Positions 6,521-10,363 of a DNA stretch of 10,363 nt are shown piece by piece. The number at the start of each line of letters is the position of its first letter. The first letter of the stretch is position 1. The translations under genes and the position numbers were made by a program. The DNA comes from Brumimicrobium sp965659845 (GTDB lineage Bacteria > Bacteroidota > Bacteroidia > Flavobacteriales_D > Crocinitomicaceae), in contig CBFHXS010000092.1 in the NCBI GenBank assembly GCA_965659845.1, positions 1 through 10,363 on the forward strand, read 5' to 3'. The notes under the pieces are model-generated. The model did no database searches. It was not told the origin of the DNA and was given only the letters and a program-made list of their open reading frames with translations.

Positions 6521-7413
6521 TACTGATAGTATTACTCATATCTCCTCTGACATTATTTGGTCAGAAAGATTCTATTGAAATAACAAACCCAATCAAAGAC
6601 GACGCATATCTACACCCTATAGATTGCATAACTCCGTATACTTTAAAAAAAGGTGAGTGGATTTACGCTCAATCTATTCAAACATTACCATTTCCGAGTT
6701 GGGCCTTCTATGGAATCACCGATAAACTTACTGCTCAAATTGATTTATTACCATGGATATATGGAGCCTTTTCAGAATTGAAAAAGCCAATTCCAAGCCT
6801 CAACCTTCGCTATAGATTCAATGAACAAAAAGGAATAATCCCAACGATTGGAGTCGAAGCTATGTTCGTGCACTTTTGGGATACGTTGCAACGATTTACA
6901 ACTCCAACTTTGACTATTTGGGAAAACGGATCGTATTTCCACCTAAAGCCATCTTTCGGTTACGAAATAAAAGACAGTTGGTTTGTTAATCTTTCTTTCG
7001 GGGTTGATTACATTGGAGAACTGATCATGCAAAATAATGATTCACTAAATTTCAATACTCGAACATTTACGAAAAGTTGGAATCCAAATTATTCAATTGG
7101 CGTTGATTATCGACCCTCCAATTGGATTAGTTACCATATGGGCTACACCTATGGTTCTACGTTAACATTTTTAGAAAATGTTCCAAGGAAACATCAACTG
7201 ACGTACGGTTTTCGTATAGCACCATTTTATAAAAACAGGTTCGGTATTTTACGTAATATGCGTTTCGAACTATTGGCGATCAATGGATTTTTCCCCGATA
7301 TACAAGCGCAGCAATTATTCCCCATACCAGTATTCCCTTACTTCTATTGGCAATGGAATAAAAAAGATAAGAAAAGAAAAAAGGAAAGACCAAGAAATAA
7401 CTTCACTCTATGA
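6505..7413 (+). CDS. exported, probable outer-membrane beta-barrel protein of unknown function
   Basis: The 302-residue product begins with a signal peptide (MIFRCLLIVLLISPLTLFG, then QKDS). It continues with many short alternating polar/hydrophobic strands rich in aromatic residues, such as WAFYGITDKLTAQIDLLPWIYG, SLNLRYRFN, TIGVEAMFVHFW, FHLKPSFGYEI, WFVNLSFGVDYIG, YSIGVDYRP and ISYHMGYTYG. This pattern fits an outer-membrane beta-barrel of perhaps 10-14 strands; I recognise no specific family. Near the C-terminus, after an aromatic stretch (YFYWQW, 279-284), comes an unusually basic tail (KKDKKRKKERPR, 286-297). The gene follows the four-helix membrane protein by 41 bases and may share its transcript. 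Its TGA stop faces the FMN reductase stop across eight bases, with no obvious terminator between them. The start at 6505 is chosen because it gives the signal peptide. Confidence 0.8.
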   Translation: MIFRCLLIVLLISPLTLFGQKDSIEITNPIKDDAYLHPIDCITPYTLKKGEWIYAQSIQTLPFPSWAFYGITDKLTAQIDLLPWIYGAFSELKKPIPSLNLRYRFNEQKGIIPTIGVEAMFVHFWDTLQRFTTPTLTIWENGSYFHLKPSFGYEIKDSWFVNLSFGVDYIGELIMQNNDSLNFNTRTFTKSWNPNYSIGVDYRPSNWISYHMGYTYGSTLTFLENVPRKHQLTYGFRIAPFYKNRFGILRNMRFELLAINGFFPDIQAQQLFPIPVFPYFYWQWNKKDKKRKKERPRNNFTL

Positions 7414-7421
7414 AAAATTTC

Positions 7422-7940
7422 TCAAAGTAAACTCAGGGCTTCTCCTAGCAAGTAATTAATCTCTTTTGGTAGTGAAATCGCATATTCATCAAAATCTACA
7501 TCTGTCTTGTACAACGAAAGTTCAGTGACTATATCTGCGTCCATTGTTTTTAAGGATTCAAGTAAAGAATTCATTGCATACTTCCCTCTCGGTGCTGAAG
7601 GAGTAAAAGTGATCGGCAAAACTGGTTTATTTGAAAATTCTCCTGAAGCAGTACACCACTCTAGTGCATTCTTTAACACAGCTGGAATGTTATGCGTATA
7701 TTCTGGTGTTACAATTACGATTGCATCAGCATTTAAAAGCTGCTTTTTAAAGTCTTTTACTTTAGAAGGTAATTCAACTTCCAAGTCTTCAGGTGTGAAC
7801 AATTGAAAATCTCTAAGGTCATTTGTGATTATCCAATCAAAATCATCCAAAAACACATTGGATAGTGTTTTCAGTAACTCGTAATTACTACTTTGTACAG
7901 AAGCTGACCCACAAATTCCGAATACTTTCTTTTTCGACAT
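7422..7940 (-). CDS. NADPH-dependent FMN reductase family flavoprotein
   Basis: The 172-residue protein has the flavodoxin-like fold of the NADPH-dependent FMN reductase (FMN_red) family. The N-terminal strand VFGICGSA leads into the phosphate-binding loop GSASVQSSN (11-19). The family signature TPEYTHNIPAVLKNALEW at 78-95 provides the flavin-ring contacts. Members use NAD(P)H to reduce FMN, quinones, azo compounds or chromate in the cytosol; the physiological acceptor is unclear. The frame extends upstream to a TTG at 7967, but that extension (SSLFLFLY) merely translates the aconitase terminator hairpin and T-tract. ATG 7940 (MSKKKVFGICG) is therefore the better start. No promoter motif is visible between the terminator and the ATG, so the message may depend on terminator read-through from aconitase. 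Confidence 0.9.
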   Translation of the reverse strand: MSKKKVFGICGSASVQSSNYELLKTLSNVFLDDFDWIITNDLRDFQLFTPEDLEVELPSKVKDFKKQLLNADAIVIVTPEYTHNIPAVLKNALEWCTASGEFSNKPVLPITFTPSAPRGKYAMNSLLESLKTMDADIVTELSLYKTDVDFDEYAISLPKEINYLLGEALSLL

Positions 7941-7941
7941 A

Positions 7942-7981
7942 TATAAAAATAAAAAAAGGCTACTCAATTGAGTAGCCTTTT
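7942..7981 (-). terminator. strong intrinsic terminator of the aconitase gene
   Basis: Bases 7954-7981 form a perfect 28-base palindrome with GGCTACTC arms (core 7958-7977) around a central AATT. On the minus strand it lies 18 bases after the aconitase stop and is followed by a T-rich run (TTTTTTTATTTTTATAT) ending one base before the reductase ATG. This is a textbook rho-independent terminator for aconitase. In the plus direction the T-run is short (TTTTAC), so it would be weaker, though it could still stop plus-strand read-through from the beta-barrel gene. Confidence 0.9.
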
Positions 7982-7999
7982 ACTTTAGATTATTCTTTA

Positions 8000-10273
8000 T
8001 TAAGATGCTTTTTCAGCCTCTTTACGAATCAAGTTCAATGCAGAACCAGCTCTAAACCAGTCTATTTGCGCTTGATTATATGTATGATTCAATTTGATTT
8101 CCTCTTTAGATCCATCGGCATGAACTAACTGAAGAGTCAATTGCTTGTCAGGAGCAAATTGATCAAGATCCAAGAAGTTGAATGTATCATCTTCTTTCAC
8201 TTTATCGTAATCACTTTCTGTAGCAAAAGTCAACCCTAACATACCTTGTTTCTTAAGGTTTGTTTCATGGATACGCGCAAATGACTTAACAAGAACTGCC
8301 ATTACACCTAGGTGACGTGGCTCCATTGCTGCGTGTTCTCTTGAAGAACCTTCACCGTAGTTATGATCTCCTACCACGATTGTTGGTACACCAGCCGCCT
8401 TGTAAGCACGAGCTGTTGCCGGAACCTCTCCTTTTTCACCAGTCAATTGATTTGTAACTTCATTAGTTGCTTTGTTGAATGCATTTACAGCACCAATCAA
8501 ACAGTTATTCGAAATATTATCTAAGTGTCCTCTGTAACGCAACCAAGGACCAGCCATTGAAATGTGATCAGTCGTACATTTACCGAATGCTTTGATCAAC
8601 AACTTCATTCCTGTGATATTTTTACCGTCCCAAGGCTCAAATGGAGTTAAGATCTGCAAACGATCAGAATCAGGTTTCACATTAATATCAATGTTACTTC
8701 CGTCTTTGGCAGGCTCTTGATACCCATTATCCTCTACGTCAAATCCTTTTGGAGGTAATTCTAATCCTGTTGGTGGGTCTAATTTAACTTCCTCACCATT
8801 CTCATTAGTCAAAGTATCGGTAAGTGGATTAAAATCCAATCGACCAGATATCGCCATTGCAGCTACCATTTCTGGAGACGTTACAAACGCGTGTGTATTT
8901 GGGTTACCATCTGCTCTTTTAGAGAAGTTTCTGTTAAACGAATGAATGATAGAGTTTTTTTCTTGCTTGTCAGCTCCTGCTCTATCCCACTGGCCAATAC
9001 ATGGCCCACAAGCATTCGTAAAGATTGTAGCGTCCAGGTCTTCAAAAACCTTCAATAAACCATCTCTATCAGCTGTGAATCTTACTTGTTCAGAACCTGG
9101 GTTAATACCGAAGTCTGATTTCGTTTTTAAGTTTTTATCAAGCGCTTGTTTTGCTATAGATGCAGCACGTGTTAAATCTTCATAAGAAGAATTCGTACAA
9201 GAACCGATCAATCCCCAGTCAAGCTTAAGCGGCCAATCTCCTTCTTTAGCAGCATCTCCTAACTTATCGATAGGCGTTGCCAAGTCTGGAGTAAAAGGTC
9301 CATTAACATGTGGCATTAAAGTATCAAGATTAATCTCAATCACTTGATCAAAATATTGTTCTGGATTTGCATAAACCTCATCATCTCCTGTTAAGTGCTC
9401 TGCAACACCGTCAGCCAATTCAACAACATCTTCTCTACCTGTTGCCTTCAAGTATCGACGCATTGAATCATCATATCCGAATGTTGATGTTGTCGCACCA
9501 ATTTCAGCACCCATGTTACAGATTGTACCCTTACCAGTACCTGAGATTGACTTGGCTCCTTCACCAAAGTATTCAACGATGCAACCAGTACCACCTTTAA
9601 CAGTTAGAATGCCAGCTACTTTAAGAATAACATCTTTAGCAGATGTCCATCCGTTCATTTTTCCTGTTAGCTTCACACCGATAAGTTTAGGGAATTTCAA
9701 CTCCCAAGGCATTCCTGCCATAACATCAACAGCGTCAGCCCCTCCAACACCAATAGCAACCATTCCTAGTCCACCGGCATTTACAGTGTGAGAATCCGTA
9801 CCAATCATCATCCCTCCAGGGAATGCATAGTTTTCTAGTACAACTTGGTGTATAATACCAGCTCCTGGCTTCCAGAATCCGATACCATATTTATTACAAA
9901 CAGAACTTAAAAAGTTAAATACCTCGTTGTTCTTATTTAAACTCTCCTGTAAATCTTTATCTGCCCCCAGTTTCGCTTGAATAAGGTGATCAGCATGCGC
10001 TGTAGAAGGAACTGCTACTTTGTCCTTTCCAGCTTGCATAAACTGCAATAGAGCCATTTGAGCAGTTGCATCCTGCATTGCTACACGATCCGGAGCGAAG
10101 TTCACATAAGACTTTCCTCTTTCGAAAGTTTCTTTTGCAGAACCATCCCACAAGTGTGTGTATAAGATTTTTTCTGATAGCGTCAACGGTTTGTTGACTG
10201 CTTTTCTAGCTGCAGCTACACGATCCGGGTAACGGTCGTAAACTGCTTTTATCATATCTATATCAAAGGCCAT
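8000..10273 (-). CDS. aconitate hydratase, mitochondrial type
   Basis: The 757-residue enzyme interconverts citrate and isocitrate through cis-aconitate in the TCA cycle. Its [4Fe-4S] cluster ligands are clear: C359 in GSCTNSS, and C422 and C425 in TNACGPCIGQW. Active-site segments include GTDSHT (158-163), AHADH near 92-96, FGYDDS (265-270) and the C-terminal swivel-domain loop GEGSSREHAA (640-649), with the catalytic Ser and substrate-binding Arg. Length and motifs match the roughly 750-residue mitochondrial-type family used by many Bacteroidota rather than the longer IRP-like AcnA or AcnB. The reading frame is complete and uninterrupted. A candidate -7 element lies 38 bases upstream and a strong terminator follows, so it is probably a single-gene transcript. 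No iron-sensing or other regulatory site was seen in the 90 bases available upstream. Confidence 0.98.
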   Translation of the reverse strand: MAFDIDMIKAVYDRYPDRVAAARKAVNKPLTLSEKILYTHLWDGSAKETFERGKSYVNFAPDRVAMQDATAQMALLQFMQAGKDKVAVPSTAHADHLIQAKLGADKDLQESLNKNNEVFNFLSSVCNKYGIGFWKPGAGIIHQVVLENYAFPGGMMIGTDSHTVNAGGLGMVAIGVGGADAVDVMAGMPWELKFPKLIGVKLTGKMNGWTSAKDVILKVAGILTVKGGTGCIVEYFGEGAKSISGTGKGTICNMGAEIGATTSTFGYDDSMRRYLKATGREDVVELADGVAEHLTGDDEVYANPEQYFDQVIEINLDTLMPHVNGPFTPDLATPIDKLGDAAKEGDWPLKLDWGLIGSCTNSSYEDLTRAASIAKQALDKNLKTKSDFGINPGSEQVRFTADRDGLLKVFEDLDATIFTNACGPCIGQWDRAGADKQEKNSIIHSFNRNFSKRADGNPNTHAFVTSPEMVAAMAISGRLDFNPLTDTLTNENGEEVKLDPPTGLELPPKGFDVEDNGYQEPAKDGSNIDINVKPDSDRLQILTPFEPWDGKNITGMKLLIKAFGKCTTDHISMAGPWLRYRGHLDNISNNCLIGAVNAFNKATNEVTNQLTGEKGEVPATARAYKAAGVPTIVVGDHNYGEGSSREHAAMEPRHLGVMAVLVKSFARIHETNLKKQGMLGLTFATESDYDKVKEDDTFNFLDLDQFAPDKQLTLQLVHADGSKEEIKLNHTYNQAQIDWFRAGSALNLIRKEAEKAS

Positions 10274-10311
10274 AATAACAGTTAATTATTTGTTCATTTT
10301 TCTAATGTATG

Positions 10312-10319
10312 CGAAGATA
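10312..10319 (-). promoter_or_regulatory. candidate -7 promoter element of the aconitase gene
   Basis: On the minus strand TATCTTCG matches the Bacteroidota TAnnTTTG motif except for one C. It lies 38 bases before the aconitase ATG, leaving an AT-rich leader of about 30 bases without a Shine-Dalgarno sequence. TTTG-containing candidates for the -33 box lie at gaps of 14 and 24 bases, neither ideal. The remaining upstream bases to the right edge show no other gene. Confidence 0.45.
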
Positions 10320-10363
10320 ACAATTGAAATAGACAAATAAAAGCAAAAGCATCTGAAATAGAG

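Noticed and set aside
7941..7967. Upstream TTG start for the FMN reductase, giving a hydrophobic SSLFLFLY leader
   Set aside because: The leader is a translation of the aconitase terminator hairpin and T-tract; ATG 7940 begins exactly at the flavodoxin-fold N-terminus.
8946..9791. Plus-strand open frames of 77-92 codons inside aconitase
   Set aside because: They are antisense to highly conserved enzyme sequence, with compositions (His/Gln- or Pro/Ser-rich) typical of shadow frames.

Overview
The window looks like chromosomal DNA of a Bacteroidota bacterium, most likely a marine Flavobacteriales member. Reasons: low GC content; no Shine-Dalgarno-like leaders before the starts; clear matches to the Bacteroidota -7 promoter motif TAnnTTTG; signal peptides ending in A-Q or G-Q; and a mitochondrial-type aconitase. 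I see no phage, transposon, CRISPR, tRNA or rRNA, and no island-like boundary. Most of it reads as ordinary core and accessory chromosome. The species assignment is inference only.

Left part, minus strand (1-3933): a secreted or periplasmic 757-residue von Willebrand A protein with three N-terminal Ig-like repeats is followed 33 bases later by a CocE/NonD (X-Pro dipeptidyl-peptidase S15) family hydrolase that runs off the left edge. The hydrolase frame is interrupted by two in-frame stops (TGA at codon 162, TAA at codon 199). It is otherwise perfectly open and family-like to the window edge. The catalytic Ser lies before the stops and the Asp and His after them, so the gene is probably a young pseudogene, or else carries sequence errors.

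Middle, plus strand (4044-7413): after a 110-base divergent intergenic region come a RimJ/RimL-like GNAT acetyltransferase, a core-only DEAD-box RNA helicase with its own -7 motif, a small four-helix membrane protein, and an exported, probably outer-membrane beta-barrel protein with a basic tail. The last two are not assigned a function.

Right part, minus strand (7422-10273): aconitate hydratase (TCA cycle) is transcribed leftwards from a promoter near the right edge. It ends in a strong intrinsic terminator, whose U-tract runs almost directly into the ATG of an NADPH-dependent FMN reductase-like flavodoxin-fold gene. That gene converges on the beta-barrel gene with only 8 bases between the stop codons.

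I found no convincing new multi-gene system. The points most worth a second look are the doubly interrupted hydrolase beside the vWA gene, the terminator-to-start-codon abutment at 7940-7981, and the two unassigned envelope proteins.
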